Assembly (NCBI GenBank): GCA_031422315.1 | Contig: JANOQN010000003.1 | Coordinates: 1 to 64,000, forward strand | From: JANNYA01 sp031422315 | Lineage (GTDB): Bacteria > Pseudomonadota > Gammaproteobacteria > Xanthomonadales > SZUA-5 | Length of the DNA: 64,000 nucleotides | Reading direction: 5' to 3' | In this document: in pieces, positions 35,282 to 42,801 of the stretch | Layout of the letters: each line of letters begins with the position of its first letter | Position numbering within the stretch: the first letter of the stretch is position 1 | Made by a program: the position numbers and the translations under genes | The notes under the pieces: model-generated | The model's database searches: none | What the model was told of the DNA's origin: nothing | Seen by the model: the letters and a program-made list of their open reading frames with translations, nothing else

Positions 35282-37720
35282 ATGATCGAATCTCTACTCA
35301 GCATAGCTCGCCGCTTGAGGCGCAATCTGGCCTTCAGTGCACTCAGTATTTTGACGCTGGCGCTGGGCGTGGGCAGCAGCACGGTGCTTTTTTGCATTAT
35401 TCACGCGGCCTTATTGCAGCCGCTGCCATTTGCGGATGTGGGAAATTTGCGCGCCATCAATGGGATTGAGATCAATCGGCCCGAGCAGCCACTGGGGCTG
35501 TCGTTCTTAAATTTGCTGGATTTGCGTACGGGCATGCCAAGCGCTATCGCCGTGGCCGGGTTTAGCTTTAATGATCGTTTGATGAGCACCGGAGCAGACT
35601 CTAGTGATGTGCAAGTACGGGTTGCGCTATCGACCAGCCAAATCAGTGCGGTGTATGGCGTGGCGCCGATTTTAGGGCGTGATTTTAGTACGCTCGAGGA
35701 AACCCAGCTGGGTGATGATGGCAGTGCGCTAATGTTGCTCAGTGAATCGCTGTGGCGTTCGCGTTTTCAAGCTGATCCGAATATCGTTGGCCGCATGATC
35801 AGCATCAATGCCACGTCGCGCCGCGTAATTGGCGTGATGCCCGCAGGTTTGATTGACCAAAATAGTGCGCCGATTGACGTGTGGATCAGCACCGGTGAAG
35901 GCGGCAGCCCGTTAAAAACCGGAACTGCGAACGCCAGCCGAGGCTATCCATTTTTAAATTTCGCGCTGGCTCGCTTGCGCCCGGGTGCTGCGCCCGAGCA
36001 ACTAGCTGCACAGGCCAGCGCGAAGATGGCGCAGTTAGCTAAGCAATACCCTGAAAGTAATGCGCAGCGCAGCGTGATGGTACGCAGCGTGCGCGAATCG
36101 CTGCACGCGGCGCAAATGCCAATGCTGCTATTGCTGTTGGCGGTGAACGCCTTGCTATTTGCGATTGTAAGCATCAACTTGGCAAATTTAGTGTTGGCGC
36201 ATGCGGCGCAGCGCGGCGCTGAGTTTCAAGCGCGCGCCAATTTGGGGGCTAGCATGGGCCAGTTGTTTCGCTATTTGTTATTGGAGAATACGCTGCTGGC
36301 TGGCATTGGCGCGGCGCTCGGCTTAGCGCTTGCGCATTTTGCGATTAGGCTGGCGGAGCCGCTGATTCGTTCGCAAATTAACAGCTTGGGGGATTTGCAA
36401 ATCGGCATTGGCGTCCTGCTATTTGCTTTGCTGCTGGCGTTTTTCACTGCATTGATTGCTAGCCTGGGCGCGTTTTGGTATCTGCGCAAATTAGTCAACC
36501 AGCAAAATTTTAGCGCACGTACGGCGCTAGGCAATGCCAGTCAACAGCGCATGCGCAAAGTACTGGTGGTAGCGCAGCTGGTGCTGGCGATGAGCCTACT
36601 GTTTGGCACTGCATTGCTGCTGCAAAGCTTGCATCGGCTTTTGCAAGTTGATCCTGGCTTTAACTATCAGCAAACGCTGAGCGCGCGCGTGCTGTTAACC
36701 AAGGATCGCTACCCCGATGAGGCTGCACTATTGGCCGCACACGCGCGTATTAAAGCTGCCGTGCGCGCCCAGCCTGGCATTTTAAGCGCAAGCATTGCAG
36801 GCTCCGTGCCGCTCGGTGAAACCGATGACAGCACCACGTTTAACATCACCGGTGCACCGTTTGCTAAAGATGCACCCGAGCAGGCGCAACTGCGCTTTGT
36901 CGATACCGATTATGCCAACACAATCGGCTTGCAACTATTGGATGGCCGAGGTTTTGCCAGCGAAGATTCACCCGGCGGCGCGCCGGTTACGCTGGTCAAT
37001 CAGGCCTTTGTAAAGCGCTATTTCCCGGATCAAAATCCACTCGGGCAGTCGTTGAGCCTAGGCTGGGGCGGCGATGCGCCGAAAACCATCGTCGGCGTGC
37101 TTAGCGATGTCCGGCATGAAAATCTAAGCGCCCCTCCGCGCCCTGAGTTTTACGTGCCAATGGCGCAATTTCCCTCACGCTCAATCAATATTATTGTGCA
37201 AACTAGTGGTGAACCTAAGCAATTTATTGCAAGCATTGCACAAGCAGTGCGCGGCATTGATGCCAAACTGACGCTCCTGAATGCCAAACCGCTGAGCGAA
37301 CTGCGCAATGAAAAAATGGCTAGCCCGCGCTTTTTGCTTCAGTTGATCGGCTTGGTTTCCGGCAGTGCACTGCTGCTGGGTGCGCTTGGGCTATTTGGGC
37401 TAGTCAGCTATTTGATGCATCAGCGTCGGCCAGAATTCGCTTTACGCGCCGCAGTGGGTGCATCCGCTGTGCGGCTGCGCGGATTGCTATTAGGGCAAGC
37501 GCTGCGGCTATTGGCTATGGCACTCGTGATCGGCAGCGTAAGCGCTTGGATCTGCGCGAAAGCTCTCCAGCACTGGCTTTACGACGTTAAATCCGATGAT
37601 CTCAGCAGCTTGGTGCTGGTGGCTGCGGTGCTCAGCTTAACTACACTGCTCGCGTGCGCGTGGCCGGCATATCGAGCTGGACGGGTGGATTTGGTTTCGG
37701 CGTTGAATCGGGGGAATTGA
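35282..37720 (+). CDS. ADOP/MacB-FtsX-type ABC transporter permease
   Basis: 812 residues. Two tandem copies of the unit (helix, MacB-PCD periplasmic domain, three-helix FtsX domain) make up the protein. The first begins NLAFSALSILTLALGVGSSTV. The second begins at about 420 with KVLVVAQLVLAMSLLFG. It ends WPAYRAGRVDLVSALN. This is the acidobacterial duplicated orphan permease architecture. No ATP-binding subunit gene is adjacent. Substrate unknown; relatives export or sense small molecules. Confidence 0.88.
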   Translation: MIESLLSIARRLRRNLAFSALSILTLALGVGSSTVLFCIIHAALLQPLPFADVGNLRAINGIEINRPEQPLGLSFLNLLDLRTGMPSAIAVAGFSFNDRLMSTGADSSDVQVRVALSTSQISAVYGVAPILGRDFSTLEETQLGDDGSALMLLSESLWRSRFQADPNIVGRMISINATSRRVIGVMPAGLIDQNSAPIDVWISTGEGGSPLKTGTANASRGYPFLNFALARLRPGAAPEQLAAQASAKMAQLAKQYPESNAQRSVMVRSVRESLHAAQMPMLLLLLAVNALLFAIVSINLANLVLAHAAQRGAEFQARANLGASMGQLFRYLLLENTLLAGIGAALGLALAHFAIRLAEPLIRSQINSLGDLQIGIGVLLFALLLAFFTALIASLGAFWYLRKLVNQQNFSARTALGNASQQRMRKVLVVAQLVLAMSLLFGTALLLQSLHRLLQVDPGFNYQQTLSARVLLTKDRYPDEAALLAAHARIKAAVRAQPGILSASIAGSVPLGETDDSTTFNITGAPFAKDAPEQAQLRFVDTDYANTIGLQLLDGRGFASEDSPGGAPVTLVNQAFVKRYFPDQNPLGQSLSLGWGGDAPKTIVGVLSDVRHENLSAPPRPEFYVPMAQFPSRSINIIVQTSGEPKQFIASIAQAVRGIDAKLTLLNAKPLSELRNEKMASPRFLLQLIGLVSGSALLLGALGLFGLVSYLMHQRRPEFALRAAVGASAVRLRGLLLGQALRLLAMALVIGSVSAWICAKALQHWLYDVKSDDLSSLVLVAAVLSLTTLLACAWPAYRAGRVDLVSALNRGN

Positions 37721-37733
37721 GGCTTGGCGCGAT

Positions 37734-37771
37734 GATTATCCCGGCATTCCGGCGAAGGCGGGAATCCAAGC
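37734..37771. repeat. Degenerate dRS3-like repeat
   Basis: ATTCCGGCGAAGGCGGGAAT (37747-37766 region) is a variant of the repeats at 13603-13799, just past the ADOP stop. One arm carries a mismatch. Confidence 0.6.
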
Positions 37772-37907
37772 AGTTGCTGTTGCAAACCGATGCCGAAGGC
37801 TTGTTAGCGCTTACGACCGAAACGCCACACACAGAGCTCAGTCAATAGGTCAGCGTAGAAGCGCGTGAATCGGCGTACTTGCGCTCTGGTACTAACTAAC
37901 CAAATTA

Positions 37908-37970
37908 CTCGCGTGCGTGGCAGGCGTACTGCGCTAGTCGGGTAGATTTGATTTCGGCGTTGATCCCTGA
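37908..37970 (+). pseudogene. Remnant of the 3' end of a second ADOP permease
   Basis: This stretch aligns base for base over about 55 nt, with small indels, to the last codons of the complete permease (37649-37705). Both share CTCGCGTGCG and a final GATTTG/TTTCGGCGTTGA block. Frame disruptions and an internal TAG show that it is dead. The rest of the copy is missing, so a tandem pair once stood here, or the tail was duplicated. Interval 37721-38051 has no other gene. Confidence 0.7.
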
Positions 37971-38051
37971 CTCCTAAACTTTGCGGTGCGCTTGCGGCTC
38001 GCTACGAAACCACCTAGAGTCATCGATCCTTCGTAACAAAAATCCTCGCTC

Positions 38052-38975
38052 ATGTTGGGAACAGTTCCTGAGCGCGCAGTCACGCTAGCAACGACTGCGC
38101 GCATTCCTAAGACCAAAATTTATGACGCCAAGTATCGTTTCGGCCTGCACCAACCTGCTGTGACGTTCGAGCTGGAACAGTGCCCATTTGAGACGGTTCA
38201 AATTGACGTGACGCACCGCTGTAACATGGGCTGTAAAAATTGTTATATACCTAATCGTGACATTCCAGATTTGGACGCGAAATGGATCGAAAGTATGGTG
38301 CGGCGCTTACCGCGCGGGCGGTTTTTGCGATTTGTAGGCGCAGAACCGACTATGCGCAGTGATTTGCCTGAACTGATTCACATGGTGCGCCAAGCGAGCC
38401 ATCATCCGGTTTTGTTGAGCAACGGCTTGAAGCTTGCAGACTTGGACTATATGCGTGAGCTAAAGCGCGCTGGCCTGTCCATTCTCTATCTGTCACTCAA
38501 CGGCGTCTTTAACGATGATCTTTACAAGGCGGTTGATGGGATGCGCTGTGCCAAAGAAAAGCGGGCCGCGTTTGAAAATGCTGCAGCGGAACGCATATTG
38601 ACTTCGGTAGGCATGATCGTTGTGCAGGGCATCAGTGAGCCGCATGTAAAGGATTTTTGGCAAGCGGCGCTCAGTAAACGCTCCGTATTAGAAGTACATT
38701 TGCGATCTGTCGGACAAGTCGGGCGTTTCATGAAAAATACGCCCTTGAAACTGGATCAACTTATGGACGTTTTTTTAAGCGCCTCAAACGCATCGGAAGC
38801 GGATTTGCAAAAGCGCGTACGCACCGCTAGCTCGGTCGATTTTCAGTTTCAACGAAAGCGCGTACAGCTAACGCAATGGCCAGATTTAAACAGCACCACG
38901 CGTGGCCGACTAACGTTAGAGGGCAAGGTCGCGCCATTTTTTGAGCACATGATCGAGAATGAAGGGGGCTATTGA
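38052..38975 (+). CDS. Radical SAM enzyme (MoaA/PqqE-like core, no SPASM)
   Basis: 307 residues. Cys57, Cys61 and Cys64 form CxxxCxxC in THRCNMGCKNCY, the [4Fe-4S] cluster site. FVGAEPTMRSDL corresponds to the GGEPT motif for SAM binding, and later TIM-barrel strands are visible (LSILYLSLNG). No extra Cys-rich SPASM/Twitch domain follows, so only one cluster is expected. The stop shares one base with the next ATG, so the HDO-like gene is translationally coupled. Reaction unknown. Confidence 0.92.
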   Translation: MLGTVPERAVTLATTARIPKTKIYDAKYRFGLHQPAVTFELEQCPFETVQIDVTHRCNMGCKNCYIPNRDIPDLDAKWIESMVRRLPRGRFLRFVGAEPTMRSDLPELIHMVRQASHHPVLLSNGLKLADLDYMRELKRAGLSILYLSLNGVFNDDLYKAVDGMRCAKEKRAAFENAAAERILTSVGMIVVQGISEPHVKDFWQAALSKRSVLEVHLRSVGQVGRFMKNTPLKLDQLMDVFLSASNASEADLQKRVRTASSVDFQFQRKRVQLTQWPDLNSTTRGRLTLEGKVAPFFEHMIENEGGY

Positions 38976-39673
38976 TGATGCCTAGCCAAACCCTGCGCGC
39001 CGCGCTGCACAGTGCAGCGACTGTAAAGAACACTGCGGAATCCGCGTGGGTTCAAGCAGTTCGAGCTGGCACAGCTCCGGTTTGCGAATTGGCACGCTAC
39101 GCCGGCGTGCTGTGGTCGCTTGCCGATGGCTTTCCAAAACGTCTGAGTAGTGTGCTAGCGCACTGCGACGACCAGGCGATTCGCTTGTCGCTGCTGAAGA
39201 ACCTATTGGAGGAAGAAGGTGTGCAGCGCTACCAACAGGGCGAGTTGCAGTTCAGCGCTGAACGCGGGCACGGCCCATTGGCGGCGGTTCTCGCAAAGTC
39301 ACTTGGCCAACACGCCCTGCCAGCAACTGTTCCAAACACTTGGCTAGATACGCAGCTTGCTAGTGGCGCTTGGCGCGCTGCCTTTGCGTTTATGGGCATT
39401 GGCTACGAACACAGCGTGCCAGCGACATTTGCGCTGCTGATCAAAGGCCTGCGACAACACTATCGCCTAAGCGAGCCTGCGCTAGAGTTTCTTGAATTGC
39501 ACTGCGAAGCCGACGCGCGACACGGCGACGAGGCAATTGAGTTGCTCGTTGCCGCATGCCACACCGAGTTGGACGTGGCGCAGGCGCTTAACGGTGCTCG
39601 CCGCGGCGCTCTTAGCTGGTGGCTATTGCATGAGCAATTTAATCCTATTGCGCAATCCCGGCGCGCTGCTTGA
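38975..39673 (+). CDS. Heme-oxygenase-like diiron oxidase/oxygenase (HDO, TenA/PqqC fold)
   Basis: 232 residues, all-helical. Candidate metal ligands: Glu80 or Glu81 in LLEEEG, His99 (H..L....SLG), Glu145 in GIGYEHSVP, and His176, Asp180 and His183 in the HxxxDxxH helix HCEADARH. This is the ligand order known for HDO enzymes such as CADD, UndA and SznF. The spacing in the first helix is looser than in CADD. The ATG at 38975 overlaps the radical SAM stop by one base and has AAGGGGG at 38962-38968. HDO enzymes perform O2-dependent N-oxygenation, C-C cleavage or decarboxylation. Confidence 0.75.
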   Translation: MMPSQTLRAALHSAATVKNTAESAWVQAVRAGTAPVCELARYAGVLWSLADGFPKRLSSVLAHCDDQAIRLSLLKNLLEEEGVQRYQQGELQFSAERGHGPLAAVLAKSLGQHALPATVPNTWLDTQLASGAWRAAFAFMGIGYEHSVPATFALLIKGLRQHYRLSEPALEFLELHCEADARHGDEAIELLVAACHTELDVAQALNGARRGALSWWLLHEQFNPIAQSRRAA

Positions 39674-39722
39674 GCTTTATTGTTGATAGCCTAACCGTTG
39701 CTCGTCTAACGCTGGCGCGCGC

Positions 39723-40475
39723 TTGACTTGGCGCGCTGCCATAGGTCGGTGCCTAGACCGCTTACCCGATCGTTTACGCTACTTCGTTAATTGGCAGCTG
39801 ATCTGCGCCCTCAGCCGCTCAGCTGCGATGCAGCGCAAGCTCTCAGCAACGCCGCACCTAATGCAAGCCGCTCGCGAACGCGCAGCACTAAGCATCATGC
39901 GTCAATTGCAGCTCAAAAAGCCGCTGTTGCATTGGTCTGCATGCCAGCATTTGCGGGCTTTGGAGCGTAGCAACGGCAGGCCGGGCGGGGTATTGCTTGG
40001 CGCGCACTTGCCCACAAATCTACAAGTTTTGCGCAACCTCAAAGCGCACAACATGGACGTTGCACTCGTTTCGTTATTCGACGGTGAAAGCCAAAATTTG
40101 CCTGGCGTAACGCAAATTATGCCGAACCCACACCTGTATTTTGCAATTCGCCAGCAAGTGCGCAAAGGCGCGTGGGTGCTATTGACTTTGGATCAGTTCA
40201 ATCCTCTTCCAGGTGCACATAAAATGCGCATGGCTAAGGAATTGCACAGCCGTTTTGTGCAGTCGCTTTACCTGCAAACCACCGCCATTCCGGCGCTGAC
40301 AAAAATGCAAGTGCCGCTCGCGCTGATGTTCCCACACATATCAAAAACGGGCTTGATAGTTGAGCTTAGCGCACTATCACAAGATCCAGAAACAGCTTTT
40401 ACTCAGTATGTCGCCGCGTTAAATATTACGCTATTGGCGCAGCATGAGCTTGGCGCCGAACAGACTGTTGGCTAG
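39723..40475 (+). CDS. Degenerate LpxL/HtrB-like acyltransferase
   Basis: About 250 residues. A basic N-terminus is followed by GGVLLGAHLPTNLQVL, which sits where lipid A acyltransferases have the HX4(D/E) motif. Here His is kept but the acid at +5 is missing. LLTLDQFNPLPGAH resembles the second conserved block. No in-frame ATG fits; TTG 39723 is the likely start and the frame is open back to 39690. It follows the HDO gene by 49 nt. It may acylate a product of the cluster or be inactive. Confidence 0.55.
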   Translation: MTWRAAIGRCLDRLPDRLRYFVNWQLICALSRSAAMQRKLSATPHLMQAARERAALSIMRQLQLKKPLLHWSACQHLRALERSNGRPGGVLLGAHLPTNLQVLRNLKAHNMDVALVSLFDGESQNLPGVTQIMPNPHLYFAIRQQVRKGAWVLLTLDQFNPLPGAHKMRMAKELHSRFVQSLYLQTTAIPALTKMQVPLALMFPHISKTGLIVELSALSQDPETAFTQYVAALNITLLAQHELGAEQTVG

Positions 40476-40503
40476 CAGCGCCGCACATCAAAATAAAGCG
40501 CCC

Positions 40504-41265
40504 TTAAAATGCAAACTGCTCGTTCAATATGCGCTCTTCTAAGTTGTGCGCCGGGTCAAACAATACGTGATAGCGCTCGTTCTCCGCTTCGTGAACCAGC
40601 ACTTCCACCACATCCCTGATTTCGGTGGAGTCAGCGGTGGCGCTGACCGGGCGCTTGTAGTGATCGAGAATCTCGAACCGCACTTGCGAATCGCGTTTGA
40701 TGATTGCGCCGCGCCAGCGCCTTGGCCGAAATGGGCTGATCGGCGTGAGCGCAAGTGCTTCGGAATTCAAGGGCAATATCGGTCCGTGCGCGGATAAATT
40801 GTAAGCCGTTGACCCGACTGGCGTCGCTAGCATCGCGCCATCGCAAACGAGCTCGTCAACCCGCAGCGTGTCATTAACCCAGATGCGGATTTTCGCAGCC
40901 TGTTTGGTTTGCCGAAGCAATGAAACCTCATTGATCGCCAGCGCTTCCGCCATGCCGCCCGATTCAGTCGTCACCGACATACGCAGCGGCCTTAGATGCG
41001 CGCCTTGCGCAGCTTCAATTCGTTCAACCAAGCCTTCTTCACTGTACAAATTCATCAAAAATCCGACGGTGCCCTGCTTCATGCCGAACACTGGCTTTTG
41101 ATACTTACGGGTTTTGTGCAGCGTTTGCAGCATAAAGCCATCACCACCCAAGGCCACCACGACTTCGGCCTGCTCAAACGGCACGTTGCCGTAGCGATCC
41201 ACCATGACTTTGAGCGCATGCTGCGCCGGTTCTGTTTTGCTGGCGGTAAAGGCAATCGAGGTCAC
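40504..41265 (-). CDS. nadK: NAD kinase
   Basis: Phosphorylates NAD to NADP. 253 residues starting at GTG 41265. The GGDG motif (40-43) and the INEVSLLRQ motif are present, with a conserved CDGAMLATPVGSTAYNLSAHGPIL block. The short length and the RYGNVPFEQAEVVVALGGDGFMLQTLH style match the type recalled from alphaproteobacteria and Xanthomonas rather than the E. coli NadK. It lies 83 nt downstream of coq7 on the same strand. Confidence 0.93.
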   Translation of the reverse strand: MTSIAFTASKTEPAQHALKVMVDRYGNVPFEQAEVVVALGGDGFMLQTLHKTRKYQKPVFGMKQGTVGFLMNLYSEEGLVERIEAAQGAHLRPLRMSVTTESGGMAEALAINEVSLLRQTKQAAKIRIWVNDTLRVDELVCDGAMLATPVGSTAYNLSAHGPILPLNSEALALTPISPFRPRRWRGAIIKRDSQVRFEILDHYKRPVSATADSTEIRDVVEVLVHEAENERYHVLFDPAHNLEERILNEQFAF

Positions 41266-41348
41266 GGGCCATTCACAGATTCGAAGTTGCCAGATAGTGG
41301 CAGAGCTGGCGGTTTGCGGCTAGTGCAAATGTTTGTGGGGGGCTGCGC

Positions 41349-42005
41349 CTAGCCGTAAAATGCCACCGCGCGCATGACATCGGCCGCTTTGCCCATCAAA
41401 GCTGGCAGCGGCCAGGGGAGTTTTTTGCCACCTGCGGCCAATGCGGCTTGGCCGTGCGCAGCTTCGTCGCTGCGCATTTGCTGCAAAACTGCCATGCTTT
41501 CGGCATCAGCCTCGGGTAATCGTTGGGTGTGGGCTTGCAAATGCGCCTCAACCTGCGCTTCGGTTTCCGCCACGAAACTCAAAGCAAACCGATCACCCAT
41601 CAGTGCGGATGCCGCGCCCATGGCATAGGCACCGGCGTACCATATTGGCCCGAACAGGCTGGGGCGCGTATTTAATGCACTCAAGCGCTCAGCGCACCAG
41701 GCTAAGTGATCACCCTCTTCAGCCGCCGCGTGCAGCATGCGTTGGGCTTGCTGCTCTGTATGCGCGAAGCGTGCATGACCAAAATAAAGCGCCTGTGCGG
41801 CGACTTCACCCGCATGATTGATACGCATTAAATTTCCCGCAAGGCGCTCTTGTTCGCGTGACAGCGTTTTCGCATTTTCTGCGTCTGTCAGAACGTGCGT
41901 GGGCAATGGCGTTGCGCGCTGCTGCAAACTTTGCGGAGCCAGCAAAGTTCGTAAACTGCGGTCAGCATCGCTGATAAGTTGGTCAAATCGGGTTAGGTTT
42001 CGCAT
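41349..42005 (-). CDS. coq7: Coq7-type ubiquinone biosynthesis monooxygenase
   Basis: Diiron hydroxylase of ubiquinone synthesis, membrane-associated. 218 residues. Ferritin-like ligand motifs: NHAGEVAAQ (E), AAEEGDHLAW (ExxH), ETEAQVEAHL (E), SDEAAHG (ExxH). ATG 42005 gives the normal N-terminus (MRNLTRFDQL); an upstream in-frame start at 42047 is less likely. Confidence 0.93.
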   Translation of the reverse strand: MRNLTRFDQLISDADRSLRTLLAPQSLQQRATPLPTHVLTDAENAKTLSREQERLAGNLMRINHAGEVAAQALYFGHARFAHTEQQAQRMLHAAAEEGDHLAWCAERLSALNTRPSLFGPIWYAGAYAMGAASALMGDRFALSFVAETEAQVEAHLQAHTQRLPEADAESMAVLQQMRSDEAAHGQAALAAGGKKLPWPLPALMGKAADVMRAVAFYG

Positions 42006-42194
42006 AACCAAGTGTAGCCATAAGCCGTGTGAAAATCGCCTCGTCAATGATCGCCGACCGGCGTATACGCATCATCGCTAGTTTGGTTGACAGCTTATCT
42101 AGACGCGAATTTGGGGTGCCGTTTTCTTGACAACTCCACACTTGGCAGGCCCACTTACTGCCTGAACCCCTTATCTGCTTAGGCAAACCCGTGC

Positions 42195-42770
42195 ATGACT
42201 GATGATGCCGCTGATTCAATGGAAGAGCTGATTTTGCGCACCGCCCAAGGTGATCGAGTCGCCTATGATCAGGTATTCGCGATTGCCTATCAGGATTTAC
42301 ACCGTCTAGCGCACCAAGTGCGTGCCAAGCTTTCCGGTGGCGGCTTAAACACCACCGGCTTGGTGCATGAATGTTATTTGCGTTTGTTGAAAGCACCGCC
42401 GAAAGCCGAGGGGCACGCGCATTTTTTAGCGATTATGGCAACCGCCATGCGGCATCTATTGATTGAGCAAGCGCGCGCTGTCACCGCTAACAAGCGCGGA
42501 AACGGCCAAGTGCATATTGATATGAAAGCAGTAAATGACATAGCGCCAGACGATGCAGTGCTTGATAACGCAGTTGAACTGATTCAAGTCGATCAGCTGC
42601 TGCAAAATCTGGCGCGGCACTCAAGCCAGCAAGTGTCGATTGTCGAATGTCGATATTTCGCCGGCTTTAGCGACCCGGAAACGGCTCATGCGCTTAATCT
42701 TCCTTTGCGCACGGTGCAGCGTGAGTGGGCGAGGGTGCGGGGTTGGATGGCCCAGCAAAGCGCGAATTGA
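42195..42770 (+). CDS. ECF sigma factor (Sigma70_ECF/PF07638-type)
   Basis: 191 residues. Sigma2 (about 10-95) includes HECYLRLLKA and FLAIMATAMRHLLIEQAR. Sigma4 (about 125-188) ends in a helix-turn-helix with DPETAHALNLPLRTVQREWARV. There is no anti-sigma gene next to it; it converges with a Ser/Thr kinase gene (31 nt between stops). In such pairs the kinase is thought to control the sigma factor. The candidate target promoters are the seven TGGCGGT-N16-CGT sites between 45.2 and 54.3 kb. No such site precedes this gene, so autoregulation is not apparent. Confidence 0.93.
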   Translation: MTDDAADSMEELILRTAQGDRVAYDQVFAIAYQDLHRLAHQVRAKLSGGGLNTTGLVHECYLRLLKAPPKAEGHAHFLAIMATAMRHLLIEQARAVTANKRGNGQVHIDMKAVNDIAPDDAVLDNAVELIQVDQLLQNLARHSSQQVSIVECRYFAGFSDPETAHALNLPLRTVQREWARVRGWMAQQSAN

Positions 42771-42801
42771 ACTGGCGTCTACACCCTGGTTTTATCGGTA
42801 A

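Noticed and set aside
37971..38051. Precursor peptide for the radical SAM enzyme
   Set aside because: No short frame with a ribosome site and a plausible peptide was found here.
42048..42194. An ECF-type site in front of the sigma gene
   Set aside because: No TGGCGGT-N16-CGT match on either strand.
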